Below, piece after piece: positions 1 to 8,841 of a DNA stretch of 52,615 bases. The notes beneath the pieces are model-generated. The model was given only the letters and a program-made list of their open reading frames with translations, did not search any database and was not told the DNA's origin. The translations under genes were made by a program, and so were the position numbers. The stretch comes from a virus: the IMG/VR virus record IMGVR_UViG_3300032117_000039, positions 1-52,615 of that record; one strand, given 5' to 3'. The first letter of the stretch is position 1. Each line of letters starts with the position of its first letter.

Positions 1-107
1 CAAACTCAAAATTGATTTAATCCGTTCTAGCGAAACAACACGACGCAAGGCCGCAGAAGAGGACCTCTGAGGCCGTCGTACAACTGAAACATACAGACAC
101 AAACACA

Positions 108-1574
108 ATGAGCAACAACCTAGACCCCAAAATCCTGGCCAAGCTGAACAAAGAATCAGCGTTCATCCAGAGCCAGCAGCGCGGTGCGCGCCAGATCAAG
201 ATCGAGAAAGGCCAAACTATCGTGGTGCGCTTCCTGCCCGCCCGCATGGGACCCTCCGGCGTGTGGTACGCCCGCGTGGCCAATCACTGGCTGGATCGCC
301 GTCCCCTCACCTGCCCCCGCCTGACGGATGAAGACTGGGGCGGCAACCAGGACACCGAGTGTCCGATCTGCACCCTGGCGGACCAGCTTAACGACGACCA
401 TGACGAAGTGGTCAGCAAGTGGGGCTGGAACCTCAAGGCCAATCCGCAGTACATGACCTATTGCGTGCTGCTGGAAAAGAACGGCAGGCAAATGAGCATG
501 GACGAGATCATGATCCCGTACGTGTTCAACCTGAACAAGTCGGTGTTTGAGGAGCTGCACGCCTTTTACGTGGCCGGTGGCCGCAAGTCGAAGGACAGTG
601 TGCTTGACTACCACAAAGGCAATGACTTCAGCGTCATGCGCACGCAGACCCGCACCCGGCTGGACAAGCTGGACAGCCTGCCTATTTTTGACGAGGACGC
701 CAGCTTCGACTCCCACATCAAAAAACTGGAAGCGTTGCTCAAGGAGCCGCGTATCAAGCTGCCCACGGACCAGGAGATGGAAGCGTTTCTGCTCAAGGCC
801 GAAGCCGCCAGCCGCAAGATCGGCCAGGGCGACTCCGACGCGGTGCGTCCGCGCCGCCGGGCGGCTGATGAAGACGAAGCTCCCCGTGGCCGCCGGGCCG
901 CTGATGACGATGACGATGCTCCCCGTGGCCGCCGGGCTGCTGATCCGGAAGAGGAAGCTCCCCGGGGTCGCCGCGCCCCCGACCCGGAAGGTGATCCGGA
1001 AAGTGAGGCTCCTCGTCGTCGCCGGGATGACGATGACGATGCTCCCCGTGGCCGCCGGGCCGACGCCGAGGAGGAAGCCCCGCGCCGCCGTCGCGAGGAC
1101 GATGACGAGGAAGCTCCTCGCCGCCGGTCAGCTGCCACAGAGACGTCCACGCGCAGCGCCAAGACCCGCCAGGATGACGATGACGATGACGGTGATCTAG
1201 GCCCGCAGCGCAAGCCTAAGAATCCGCCGCCGGAAGCTGAAGACCCGGACCCGGAACCGGATGCTGGCCGGGACGCTGACCCGGAAGGGGCTGACGAGGG
1301 CAAACCGGAAAAAGACCCAGAGGACGATCCGCGTCCCGCTGGGCGCAAATTGACGTCTCCAGCCAACCGGGCACGCGCCGAGGGCGGCAAATCCCAGTCA
1401 GTTGAGGATGAAGATGAAAACCTGCCCGAGGAGGAACGGGATTCAGCTCCGCCAGCCAAGGAGCCGGTCGGCGGCAAGAGCGAGGGCGGTGAACCGCCGC
1501 CGCCGGTGAGCCGTACCGGTAAAAACGCTGAAGCGCTCCGCAGCCGCCTCACCAACCTGGGCAAAAATAAATGA
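108..1574 (+). CDS. T4 gp32-like single-stranded DNA-binding protein with long charged tail
   Basis: It probably coats single-stranded DNA during phage replication and recombination. The N-terminal part (about residues 25-230) resembles the T4 gp32 core: a possible zinc site is formed by H60, C69, C85 and C88, the same His-Cys-Cys-Cys order as gp32. From about residue 245 the protein becomes low-complexity, with alternating Asp/Glu-rich blocks and APRGRRA-type basic blocks, then an acidic Pro/Glu tail. At 488 aa it is much longer than gp32 (about 300 aa). It overlaps the recombinase start by 4 bp (ATGA), as expected for partners. An A-rich leader precedes the ATG and no Shine-Dalgarno is obvious. 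The SSB assignment is good; the tail's role is unknown. Confidence 0.8.
   Translation: MSNNLDPKILAKLNKESAFIQSQQRGARQIKIEKGQTIVVRFLPARMGPSGVWYARVANHWLDRRPLTCPRLTDEDWGGNQDTECPICTLADQLNDDHDEVVSKWGWNLKANPQYMTYCVLLEKNGRQMSMDEIMIPYVFNLNKSVFEELHAFYVAGGRKSKDSVLDYHKGNDFSVMRTQTRTRLDKLDSLPIFDEDASFDSHIKKLEALLKEPRIKLPTDQEMEAFLLKAEAASRKIGQGDSDAVRPRRRAADEDEAPRGRRAADDDDDAPRGRRAADPEEEAPRGRRAPDPEGDPESEAPRRRRDDDDDAPRGRRADAEEEAPRRRREDDDEEAPRRRSAATETSTRSAKTRQDDDDDDGDLGPQRKPKNPPPEAEDPDPEPDAGRDADPEGADEGKPEKDPEDDPRPAGRKLTSPANRARAEGGKSQSVEDEDENLPEEERDSAPPAKEPVGGKSEGGEPPPPVSRTGKNAEALRSRLTNLGKNK
871..1134 (+). repeat. In-frame imperfect repeats encoding acidic block plus APRGRRA units
   Basis: This stretch of the SSB gene carries about eight imperfect units, each a run of Asp or Glu followed by AP-R-G/R-RR-A. 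The DNA repeat core is GCTCCCCGTGGCCGCCGGGC and near variants. The units vary in length but all stay in frame, so expansion and contraction have probably been selected at the protein level. Confidence 0.8.
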
Positions 1575-2896
1575 GTAAGAAAGCACCCAGTCTTGATCCC
1601 CAGGACGAGCTGTTCAACTCGTTGTCCAGCACGAGCCACGGGGATCAAATGTGGGACGTGTGTTATACCGACGAGGAAACGCTGTCCCAGGTTGATTACT
1701 CATTGTCCACCGGCATCGACGCGTTCGACGAAATTGTCGGCGGCATGCCGTTTGGCCGCATCGTGGAAATCTACGGCCTGGAAAGCTCCGGTAAGACAGC
1801 CATGTCGATCCGGTGCGCCGCCCGCGCCCGGCAGAAGCACATTCGCAGGCTGATCCGGGACGACGACAACAAGCTGGTTGGCTTCGAGGAGGTTGACCCG
1901 GCCACCGTGGATACGATGGTTTTCTACATCGACAATGAAGGTTCCCTGGACATGGACGGCAAGGTCACCTTTGAGGGTGAGGCCATCAAGTTCGTGAACT
2001 TTCGGTGCGACACCACGGAGAACATGTTCAAGTCCCTCGACAAGTGCCTGGACAGCGCCGAGAAGTGGAAAGCCAAATACCCCAAGCGCACCCTGTTCAC
2101 GCTGATGATCGTGGATACGATTGCCAGCACGGTCACCAACAAGGAGCTGAACGCGGACTGGGACGCCCAGGACTTTCCGCGCGCCCCGCAGCAGATCAGT
2201 CGCGGCCTGGCCAGGTTGGTCCGCCGGATCAACACGCTCAACGCATGCTTGATCTGCACCAACCAGGTGCGTTCCACGTTCAAGCAGGGTCCGTCCAAGC
2301 GCCCCACGTTCGCGATTGACCCCAAGGACTACAAATCGAGCGGCGGCTTCGCGCTGCGGTTCTACGCCAGCCACCGGGTGTTCTTCTGGGCCATGGACGC
2401 CAAGTACAAGCTGCTGCCGACGGCCAAGTTCTCCGCCGGTTTTCAGCTGGGCTTCCACACGTCCAAAAACCGGATCAAGCCACCGCTGCGCGAGGGCCGC
2501 ATGGTGCTGCTGACCGACCCCAAGCAGGGCGGCCTTAACGACGCCTGGAGTCGCCTGGAGACGATGCTGTTCCTGGGCTTCATCGAGTGCCGGGCCAAGG
2601 AAAAAGGCGTCGGCTTCGTGCTGAAATTCAACAAAAACGGCATCACGCCGACGACGTTCGGAGCGGCGGCCACAACCACCACCCTGGACGAAGATGATGA
2701 CCTGCCGACACCCCGCCGGGGCGGCAGCCGCAAGGACCCGGAATTCAAGTACCGGAGCGAGTGGCCGCAGTTCATGGCGGAGCACCAGGCTGACGTAGAC
2801 TTATTGTGGAAGGCAGCGATTGCCTTCTGCGACAACACGCCGGGCCTGGACGGCAGCATCTGTTTGGAAGAGGAAGAAGAGGAACTTAACACTTAA
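1571..2896 (+). CDS. UvsX/RecA-like recombinase
   Basis: ATP-dependent strand-exchange recombinase, which would load on the SSB-coated DNA made by the upstream gene. The Walker A motif GLESSGKT lies at about residues 67-75. A Walker B-like strand LMIVDTIAS lies at about 178-186. A region near 205-225 (SRGLARLVRRINTLNACLICTNQVR) matches the RecA/UvsX core pattern that ends in TNQ. Its 441 aa is slightly longer than T4 UvsX (about 390), and the C-terminus ends in a run of Glu. The start overlaps the SSB stop, indicating translational coupling. No intein or frameshift is seen. Confidence 0.92.
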   Translation: MSKKAPSLDPQDELFNSLSSTSHGDQMWDVCYTDEETLSQVDYSLSTGIDAFDEIVGGMPFGRIVEIYGLESSGKTAMSIRCAARARQKHIRRLIRDDDNKLVGFEEVDPATVDTMVFYIDNEGSLDMDGKVTFEGEAIKFVNFRCDTTENMFKSLDKCLDSAEKWKAKYPKRTLFTLMIVDTIASTVTNKELNADWDAQDFPRAPQQISRGLARLVRRINTLNACLICTNQVRSTFKQGPSKRPTFAIDPKDYKSSGGFALRFYASHRVFFWAMDAKYKLLPTAKFSAGFQLGFHTSKNRIKPPLREGRMVLLTDPKQGGLNDAWSRLETMLFLGFIECRAKEKGVGFVLKFNKNGITPTTFGAAATTTTLDEDDDLPTPRRGGSRKDPEFKYRSEWPQFMAEHQADVDLLWKAAIAFCDNTPGLDGSICLEEEEEELNT

Positions 2897-2903
2897 AATT
2901 ACT

Positions 2904-3608
2904 ATGGCAACAACTACTGAGTACTCAACGGAGAAGGAATTGACGGACCTTTTAGAGTCCGTTTTGGCAAAACAAGAGCTGCTACTGAGCAGCCTTACCA
3001 ACGAGGAAGTGGAGATCAAGGCGGTCTTTTACATCAAGACCGACGAAGAGGGCGAGACCAAGCCCAGCGCGGGCGCGCCGGTCAAGCTGCGCAAAATCAG
3101 TCCCGAGTTCAAGCTGTTCATGAAGGACAAGCCGGACTTCATCCTGATTTTCGATTATCACGCCTGGAAGCACGTGTCGCCTGAAAAACGGGAACCCATG
3201 ATCCATGAAACGCTGCGGCGCATCAGCGTGGAGCGCAACCAGGCGGGCGCGCTCAAGCTGCGGACGCTGCCGCACGCCATTCAGACCGACATCGCCACGG
3301 CCCAATGTTATGGGGCCTGGAATCCAGCTCTAGTGCAGATGAAAGACGCGCTGCGGCAGCGCTTGATGCCCTACGGCACGAGCGAGAACGACGACCCGGA
3401 GGCGTACAACCACCTGGCCGGTAAGGTCAAAAAGCCGACCGAAGAACCGGCGGCGGAGACAAGCGAAACGGCGGAAGCCGAAGTCGCGGCGGCGGAAGCG
3501 GGCGAAGCGGCGGAAGCCGCCGAGGAAGCCGCGCCGGAAAAAGAGACGCTGCCCACCCGCACCAACCGCCGTCGGCGGCCTGCCGTGGGGCAGGAAGAGG
3601 CGGATTGA
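2904..3608 (+). CDS. Putative phage metallopeptidase-like protein, degenerate active site
   Basis: Unknown function. I chose the ATG at 2904 because it lies just after the recombinase stop; an upstream in-frame start would overlap that gene deeply. The segment at about residues 75-112 (PDFILIFDYHAWKHVSPEKR, then a helix with IHETLRR) resembles phage-encoded putative metallopeptidases that carry HExxH. Here H101-E102 is followed by TLR, so the second histidine is missing and catalysis is doubtful. The C-terminal third is Ala/Glu-rich low complexity. The family link is tentative. Confidence 0.5.
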   Translation: MATTTEYSTEKELTDLLESVLAKQELLLSSLTNEEVEIKAVFYIKTDEEGETKPSAGAPVKLRKISPEFKLFMKDKPDFILIFDYHAWKHVSPEKREPMIHETLRRISVERNQAGALKLRTLPHAIQTDIATAQCYGAWNPALVQMKDALRQRLMPYGTSENDDPEAYNHLAGKVKKPTEEPAAETSETAEAEVAAAEAGEAAEAAEEAAPEKETLPTRTNRRRRPAVGQEEAD

Positions 3609-3648
3609 GGCTCGATAAAAATTTTTGAGTACTTTTGTACGATTTTTG

Positions 3649-3677
3649 TTGAAACCTCTGATCCTAAGCTGTATACC
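3649..3677 (+). promoter_or_regulatory. Sigma70-like promoter before the 3763 gene
   Basis: TTGAAA at 3649-3654 is separated by exactly 17 bp from TATACC at 3672-3677. It sits in the 154-bp gap between two plus-strand genes, where AT content rises sharply. Predicted transcription would start near 3684, giving a leader of about 80 nt that includes the hairpin at 3706-3743. Confidence 0.5.
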
Positions 3678-3705
3678 TAAGACCAGTTAATAAACACTGT
3701 ACCTG

Positions 3706-3743
3706 GAACGGCAACCTGTCATTTCTTTGCTACGTTGCCGTTC
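3706..3743 (+). promoter_or_regulatory. Leader hairpin upstream of the 3763 gene
   Basis: A perfect 10-bp stem (GAACGGCAAC pairing with GTTGCCGTTC) encloses an 18-nt loop and is followed by GCTTTTA, 19 nt before the ATG. It could be a weak terminator, an attenuator or an mRNA-stability element. The large loop and short T-run make a simple terminator less likely. Confidence 0.45.
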
Positions 3744-3762
3744 GCTTTTAAGCCTTAACATT

Positions 3763-4587
3763 ATGCCCACTGATCTGACTGCGGGATGGTACCGTCGGGT
3801 AAACGACGTACTACGGGAAGAACCCCAACTGAGCACAAGCTTGTGCAAAGAAACCGAAACCGTGCAAGACGGCAGCCCGAACGGCACCGACTACTCCAAA
3901 ACGGTTTGTGACCTCACCCGGGCGATCTATCGCTCCGGCAAAGACGTGCCCAAGCTGACCAAGCAGCAAATCATTGGCAGCGCCACCAGTGTGTTGATAC
4001 TGGATACGCCGCTGCCGGTCGTCAGGGAACTGATGCAAAAGCCAGTTCCCGTGCGCAGCGCTGAACCCAAGAAAACAGCGCCCGCCAAACCCAAGCCGCC
4101 GGAAAAACCCGTCAGCCCTCGCCCAAAAGTAGAACCTTCTGAACCCAAGCCCGCCGCCAAAGTTGAACCCAAGCCGGTCGTCAAGGCGGAGGTCAAACCC
4201 GAACTCAAGCCGCTCAACCGCCCGGCGGAACCGGCTCCAGCCAAGCCCGCCCCGGCTAAACCGGTCCCGGCTAAGCCCGCACCGGCGGCAGCCGCCGTAG
4301 TCCGCGAAAGCGAGGACACGGACGTGGAGGCCAAACCTGCGCCCAAGACGGCGCTGTCCAAGCCCATCAAGTCAGGCACCAAGCCCAGCACTGACGAAAT
4401 CACCTACATCCGGGACAAGATACCTTACATTCCCGGGCTGACCATCATCAACAATCTGCACGCCATCATGCTCTTGATGGAACCGTACGTCCGGCGCGGG
4501 GACAAAGTGGCCGCCGATCTAAACGACGAATTTGCCACCTTGATCGACAAAGTTTACGTCCTCGTTACCCTACCTTCCGGTGGCTAA
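3763..4587 (+). CDS. Hypothetical protein with Pro/Lys/Ala-rich linker
   Basis: Not recognised. The ATG at 3763 was preferred to an in-frame one at 3727 because the latter falls inside the leader hairpin. The protein (274 aa) has an N-terminal globular part (about 1-95), a long linker of PAKP/KPxP repeats (about 105-200), and a conserved-looking C-terminal helical part ending PSGG. It lies between recombination genes and the sigma-like gene, which it overlaps by 8 bp. A role in transcription or replication is guessable from position only. Confidence 0.7.
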   Translation: MPTDLTAGWYRRVNDVLREEPQLSTSLCKETETVQDGSPNGTDYSKTVCDLTRAIYRSGKDVPKLTKQQIIGSATSVLILDTPLPVVRELMQKPVPVRSAEPKKTAPAKPKPPEKPVSPRPKVEPSEPKPAAKVEPKPVVKAEVKPELKPLNRPAEPAPAKPAPAKPVPAKPAPAAAAVVRESEDTDVEAKPAPKTALSKPIKSGTKPSTDEITYIRDKIPYIPGLTIINNLHAIMLLMEPYVRRGDKVAADLNDEFATLIDKVYVLVTLPSGG

Positions 4588-5584
4588 GAAAGCATCCAAT
4601 CCCGTCGACGGCGAGCACATCTTTCCGGCGAGCAAATTAACGCCTTTGGCGGTCCAGTGGAAGCAGTTGAATGCCACGGGCCGTCACAAAGAGGCCATGC
4701 TCGTCCTGGAAGAGATCGTCATCGGTTCCACGGCCATGTTTCAACGCCTGGCCCAATTTGAAGACTTCCACTACACGGTGGACCTCCCGATCCTGGTCAG
4801 CGCGGCCCAGGAGAAGGTGATCAAGTGGCTGGCCAAATGGCAGCCCAAGAAAGGCAAGCTTTTCTCCTGGTTCAGCAAGTGCGCCAAGAACGCGTTCAAA
4901 TCCGAGCTGGTCAAGGTCAACCAGTACCGCAAGCGCTATCATGTCACCAGCGAGCACCTGGAGAAGTTTTACGGCGTCGAAGACCACGAAGTCAACAAGC
5001 ACGACCTGTCCCTGGAAGTGCGCAAGCGGATCACCGACATCATCTGTCGCTGGTCCGACCCGCAGATCATCGGCGCGCTGCGCTTCTCCCTGGAGTGCAT
5101 CGTCGAGGACGAGCACGACCGCCAGGCGGTGGTGCGCTCGGCGGCTTACGCCTACTGTCTCAGCCTGGAATTCAGCAAGTACCTGTACGAGTGGTGTACG
5201 GTGGCCTTGCGCACGGCGTTTTACGACAAAGCCTATATTCCGTACACGGAGTACGAGCTGCTGATGGCGGCGGAGAGCTTCACCTTTCTTCCCGACCTGT
5301 TCAACATCATCGGCATCGAAAAGGGCAAGGAAGTGCTGGCCATTTTTGGCGGCCACCGGATCAAATTTCCAACCTTGCAGGCCGTGGCCCTGCTGGTTGA
5401 GAAACAAAAAATAGCCCGCGACATCGAGCGCAGCGATCAGGACCCCGATGCCGTCGTGGAGGTGGCGCGCAAATATAAACGGACCCAGCGCGCCGCCGAA
5501 CAGATATTCAACGAAATGTTAGAAATAAGAGACCCCCGACGTTATGGCGAATATGGCGTTTTCGACGAAGATTCCGGACAGTGA
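4580..5584 (+). CDS. Sigma-70-like (gp55-type) transcription factor, first copy
   Basis: Likely phage sigma factor directing host RNA polymerase to phage promoters. The start is a GTG overlapping the upstream stop by 8 bp. At about residues 73-118 a region-2-like pattern is visible: a QEKVIKWLAKWQPKKGKLFS stretch, then WFSKCAKNAFKSEL and basic YRKRYH. This resembles the segment of gp55-type late sigma factors where a KFDP..G..F.Y.F pattern precedes a basic helix. The rest is mostly helical. The next gene overlaps by 41 bp and carries a similar signature. The assignment rests on pattern, not on a search. Confidence 0.6.
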   Translation: MAKKASNPVDGEHIFPASKLTPLAVQWKQLNATGRHKEAMLVLEEIVIGSTAMFQRLAQFEDFHYTVDLPILVSAAQEKVIKWLAKWQPKKGKLFSWFSKCAKNAFKSELVKVNQYRKRYHVTSEHLEKFYGVEDHEVNKHDLSLEVRKRITDIICRWSDPQIIGALRFSLECIVEDEHDRQAVVRSAAYAYCLSLEFSKYLYEWCTVALRTAFYDKAYIPYTEYELLMAAESFTFLPDLFNIIGIEKGKEVLAIFGGHRIKFPTLQAVALLVEKQKIARDIERSDQDPDAVVEVARKYKRTQRAAEQIFNEMLEIRDPRRYGEYGVFDEDSGQ

Positions 5585-7061
5585 TTGCTGGCAGGTAAAA
5601 CTGACCCGGCACCACGTCTGTCGCGGCCCGCTCTGGGCCGACCCCAAGCTGCGACCACCCATCTTGGAAGAGATGATGGAAGACCTGGAGCGCGTGATCG
5701 CCTCCGTGGCCTGGCAGTACCGGGATGTGACCACCCCGTTCATGCACTACGACGAATTGATCGGCGAGGGCCGGTTGAAGCTCGCGGAGCTGATCAGCAA
5801 GGGCGAGCTGGACCGCCAGGTCAGCCGCTACGACTTCTTCCGCTTCTTCACGGCCTGCGTGAGCAACATGGCCCGCAGCCGTCTACAGAAGTACCGGTTC
5901 ACGGAAAAGCGCACCGGCCAGAAGCCGCCGCCCCGGGACCAGCGTTTCGCCCCGGCACCAGGGGCTAAGCCCTTGAGTGTAGACGACGACAACGAGCATG
6001 AAGAGGAGGCCCCCGCTTACCACAAAAACGTCGAGCTGAGCCTGGACGATCCGGAGCTGAACGTCCAGGTGGCCAACGGCAGCGACCATGACCAGCAGGA
6101 AGCCCGCGAGGTCGAGGCGGAGTATGAGTCGCTGTTGACGGAGACGGAAATCCTGGTGTTCCGGCAGCTCCACCGGCCCAACGCCAAAGCCTGCTGCCTG
6201 GCCCAGCTGGACGCCTGGCGTAAACGGGAGGACCAGGGCTTCAACATCAAGCTCAAGAACGAGCATCTGGCCGAGGGGTTGGGCATGGATGTCAAGGACT
6301 TCGCCAAATACGTTCTAACAGTCAGGCAGAAAATCACCGCCTACCGCAACATGAGCAACGAACAACTAGATGAACAAAGCCGCCGGAACGTCCTGATCGC
6401 CACCTTGAGCCAGCTGTTTGGCATCCAGATTCCCGCCAATCTGCACGACGACATGGTGGTCCGGCGATTGTTTACGATGGCGGCGCGCAATCAATTTGAC
6501 GAGAAGGTCAAGGGCAAGCCCGAGGTGGAGGAGATGCTGATCGAGATCGGGGCCAAGCCGCCCCGGATGATCGGCAACATCATGTCCTGCTACGGCATCC
6601 TGTACTCCCGCAACTGCCGCAAATGCAACATGTGCGACATGCGGGACAGCTGCCGGATCGAAGCGGCCAACCTGGGCCTGACCACTATGGCCATCAGCCC
6701 GCGCCTGCTGGGCCGCAACCAGGAGCGCATCCCGGCCTGCCTGCCGCACCCGGCGGACAAGGAGTTCCGGGTTTCCAGCAGCGACGAGCAGGAAATCATC
6801 GCCTACCTGGATGACAGCTTTTCCCGCCGTGTGGAAGACGAAACCATTGTCTACTACGGCGAGGACTCGTCCAACAACCGGCACCGGGTCCTGTTCACGG
6901 TAGACAACACCAGCCCCATGCGCCTGCGGTTCAGCGCGCCCAGCGACAAGCTCAAGACCCGGCTGGTCAGCAAGCAGAAGGCGTGGCAGCCCCGGGATTG
7001 CGCCTCGCTCGCGGAAATCTTCGCCCTGATCGAACAACACGCCAAAGAGGCGCTCAGCTAA
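5544..7061 (+). CDS. Sigma-70-like transcription factor with Cys cluster, second copy
   Basis: Second sigma-like protein (505 aa). About residues 70-125 read DELIGEGRLKLAELISKG, then RYDFFRFFTACVSNMARSRL and a basic segment, a good match to sigma region 2 with its aromatic and basic helices. A loop with four closely spaced cysteines (about residues 357-369, CRKCNMCDMRDSC) could bind zinc or an iron-sulfur cluster, which is unusual for a sigma factor. The start at 5544 overlaps the previous gene; 5553 is an alternative. Two consecutive sigma-like genes suggest staged transcription or a sigma plus co-activator pair. Confidence 0.55.
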   Translation: MANMAFSTKIPDSDCWQVKLTRHHVCRGPLWADPKLRPPILEEMMEDLERVIASVAWQYRDVTTPFMHYDELIGEGRLKLAELISKGELDRQVSRYDFFRFFTACVSNMARSRLQKYRFTEKRTGQKPPPRDQRFAPAPGAKPLSVDDDNEHEEEAPAYHKNVELSLDDPELNVQVANGSDHDQQEAREVEAEYESLLTETEILVFRQLHRPNAKACCLAQLDAWRKREDQGFNIKLKNEHLAEGLGMDVKDFAKYVLTVRQKITAYRNMSNEQLDEQSRRNVLIATLSQLFGIQIPANLHDDMVVRRLFTMAARNQFDEKVKGKPEVEEMLIEIGAKPPRMIGNIMSCYGILYSRNCRKCNMCDMRDSCRIEAANLGLTTMAISPRLLGRNQERIPACLPHPADKEFRVSSSDEQEIIAYLDDSFSRRVEDETIVYYGEDSSNNRHRVLFTVDNTSPMRLRFSAPSDKLKTRLVSKQKAWQPRDCASLAEIFALIEQHAKEALS

Positions 7062-7062
7062 C

Positions 7063-7389
7063 ATGCCTGCCATTCCCGCTCCCGAAAAGCCGATGTCGCG
7101 CTTCGAGGCCCAGCGCAAGCTGGGTCTGTTTGCGCCCTTGGACTTCACCATGGCCGCCCTCATTCTGTTCAGCTGGATGACGCTGGGCTTCTGGAAGCTG
7201 TTCGGCGCGCCGACGGCCAACGAGCTGATCGCCTTTGCCATCGTGAACGTGGTGGTGACCCAGCTGTGGATCGTGGTGCTGTGCTACCGGGTGCTCGTGT
7301 TCGTGCTGGACCTGGGCGCGGACGTCAATCTGATGCCAGAGTCCGCCGCGCGCATCGTGGTGGGCTACTGGGAGGGCCGGAACAAGTGA
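7063..7389 (+). CDS. Small membrane protein, two transmembrane segments
   Basis: Unrecognised 108-aa protein. Two hydrophobic segments (about residues 25-45, FTMAALILFSWMTLGFW, and 52-80, ELIAFAIVNVVVTQLWIVVL) suggest a small inner-membrane protein with short polar ends. Starts 2 bp after the sigma-like gene and overlaps the HU-like start by 4 bp, so it is part of the same transcription unit. Confidence 0.7.
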   Translation: MPAIPAPEKPMSRFEAQRKLGLFAPLDFTMAALILFSWMTLGFWKLFGAPTANELIAFAIVNVVVTQLWIVVLCYRVLVFVLDLGADVNLMPESAARIVVGYWEGRNK

Positions 7390-7673
7390 ATTACAACCGC
7401 AACCAGCTGGCCGTAGACTTGAACAAGCGCCTGGACCTGCCGGTCTCCCGCGCCCTGGGAATTGTAGACACCATCCTGGACTGCGTCACCGAGGCGCTGG
7501 GCAAGGGCCGCCGGGTGGAGTTCCGCAACTTCGGCGTGCTGGAGGTGGTCACCCGCAAGCCCAAGGTGGGCCGCAACCCCAAGCGCCCACACGCCGCCCA
7601 ATACCACATCCCGGCCCGCCAGGCGGTCCGCTTTCGCATGGGCAAGGTGCTGACCTCCCGGCTTAACAACTGA
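7386..7673 (+). CDS. HU/IHF-family DNA-binding protein
   Basis: Histone-like DNA-bending protein of 95 aa, the family's usual length. The GTG at 7386 is the start; a longer in-frame extension would run back through the membrane-protein gene. Typical elements are the helical N-terminus (NRNQLAVDLNKRLDL), the core EFRNFGVLEV, and the beta-arm region RKPKVGRNPKRP followed by IPARQAVRFRMGKVL. It would bend or package phage DNA, or help recombination or promoter complexes. Confidence 0.88.
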   Translation: MNYNRNQLAVDLNKRLDLPVSRALGIVDTILDCVTEALGKGRRVEFRNFGVLEVVTRKPKVGRNPKRPHAAQYHIPARQAVRFRMGKVLTSRLNN

Positions 7674-7678
7674 AGCGT

Positions 7679-7915
7679 ATGGAAACCAAAGTCATGCCCC
7701 TGCCCCGGGTCAAAGCCACCGCCCGCATCCAGCTGACCGTGGAGATCAAAGCCACGTCGCCCTGGGGCCACGACTGCCTGATCGGCCAGCTGTACGACCA
7801 GGCGGCCAAAGAGGCGGTGGAAACGCTGACGTGCCTGTTCCGGGCCAACGCTGCCGCCGCTAAAATCGTCGGCGAGCCAAAAGTCATCGGCGTGCTCACG
7901 GAATCTGAATCATGA
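7679..7915 (+). CDS. Hypothetical protein (78 aa)
   Basis: Not recognised. A short protein with an N-terminal beta-rich half (KATARIQLTVEIKATSPWG) and a C-terminal helix. It fits tightly between the HU-like gene (5-bp gap) and the glycosyltransferase gene (4-bp ATGA overlap), which supports real coding. Confidence 0.65.
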   Translation: METKVMPLPRVKATARIQLTVEIKATSPWGHDCLIGQLYDQAAKEAVETLTCLFRANAAAAKIVGEPKVIGVLTESES

Positions 7916-8841
7916 AATCTTTCATCGGCATCCTCACCTTCCGGCGGCTGGCGGCGCTCCAGGCCATGATGGCCGGAATTGAAGAGCACTGCTCCCAGTA
8001 CCAGTGCGCCATCGCTGAAGACTGCGGCCAGCGGGACAGCACGTCGAGCTTCCTGAAAGCGGGCCGCACGACAGAGTACGCCTACCGGCGCGATCTCATG
8101 GCCACGGAATACGTAGACAGCGGCGACCCGGCGGCGGTCTATCCCAACGCCCGGGTGCTCCTGGGCGAACGCAACCTGGGGGTGGCAGGCAACAGCAACC
8201 GGCTGATCAAAATGTTCATGGACTCGGGCTGCGACCACCTGTGCCTGTGTAACGACGACCTGCTGGTCACCGGTGATTTCGTCCGCGCGTACGCCCAGGC
8301 GCACGATGACCTGGGCGTGGGCCTGTTCTGTTTCTGCGACTTCGACAAGGCCAGCCCGGCCATCTCCGGCAACCCGGAGAGCTACAAGTGGGTCACGTAC
8401 CCCTGGCGCGGGTACAAGGTCAAGATGCTGCCGCGCATGACCGGAATCATGATGTCCATGACCCGGGCGGTGATTGAAAAGATCGGTTACTTCGACACTG
8501 AGTTTGGGAAATTCGGCGAGGAGCACTGCGACTTCAACATCCGGGCGCGCCTGGCTGGTTTCATCCAGATGGAAAAGCAGGACATGAACTGCCTGGACAT
8601 CGAACATGGTCTGCTCCAGCACCAGGATGTCCCCACCAGCTTTGCCGGGGTTCCGCGCAAGCAGGCCGACCTGGTTGCCTCCCAGGCCATGAACCGGGCC
8701 ACGCGTGAGTATAGCTACCGTCACTACTACCGTCCGTTCAAGCTGATCTATCCCCCGTGGTCGGGCGGCTACATGAACGCAGGCAGCTCCACCCGTCAAC
8801 TTGAGCAGGTCGGTTATCGGATTCTCACTGACCTGGTGTAG
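7912..8841 (+). CDS. GT-A fold (GT2-like) glycosyltransferase
   Basis: Probable sugar-nucleotide-dependent glycosyltransferase (309 aa). It starts with the beta-strand pattern of GT2 enzymes (SFIGILTFRRLAALQAM). A segment ERNLGVAGNSNRLIK lies at about 86-100, and the metal-binding DxD-like motif is NDD at 114-116 within CLCNDDLLV. A later acidic segment (EFGKFGEEHCDFNIRARLAG) resembles the GT2 catalytic ED region. The acceptor is unknown: a virion protein, cell-surface sugar or modified base are all possible. It sits between regulatory and head genes, far from the glycosyltransferase cluster at 47.6-52.6 kb. Confidence 0.75.
   Translation: MKSFIGILTFRRLAALQAMMAGIEEHCSQYQCAIAEDCGQRDSTSSFLKAGRTTEYAYRRDLMATEYVDSGDPAAVYPNARVLLGERNLGVAGNSNRLIKMFMDSGCDHLCLCNDDLLVTGDFVRAYAQAHDDLGVGLFCFCDFDKASPAISGNPESYKWVTYPWRGYKVKMLPRMTGIMMSMTRAVIEKIGYFDTEFGKFGEEHCDFNIRARLAGFIQMEKQDMNCLDIEHGLLQHQDVPTSFAGVPRKQADLVASQAMNRATREYSYRHYYRPFKLIYPPWSGGYMNAGSSTRQLEQVGYRILTDLV

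Noticed and set aside
608-1648. 346-codon minus-strand open frame rich in Ser and Arg
   Set aside because: Antisense of the SSB charged repeats; compositional shadow.
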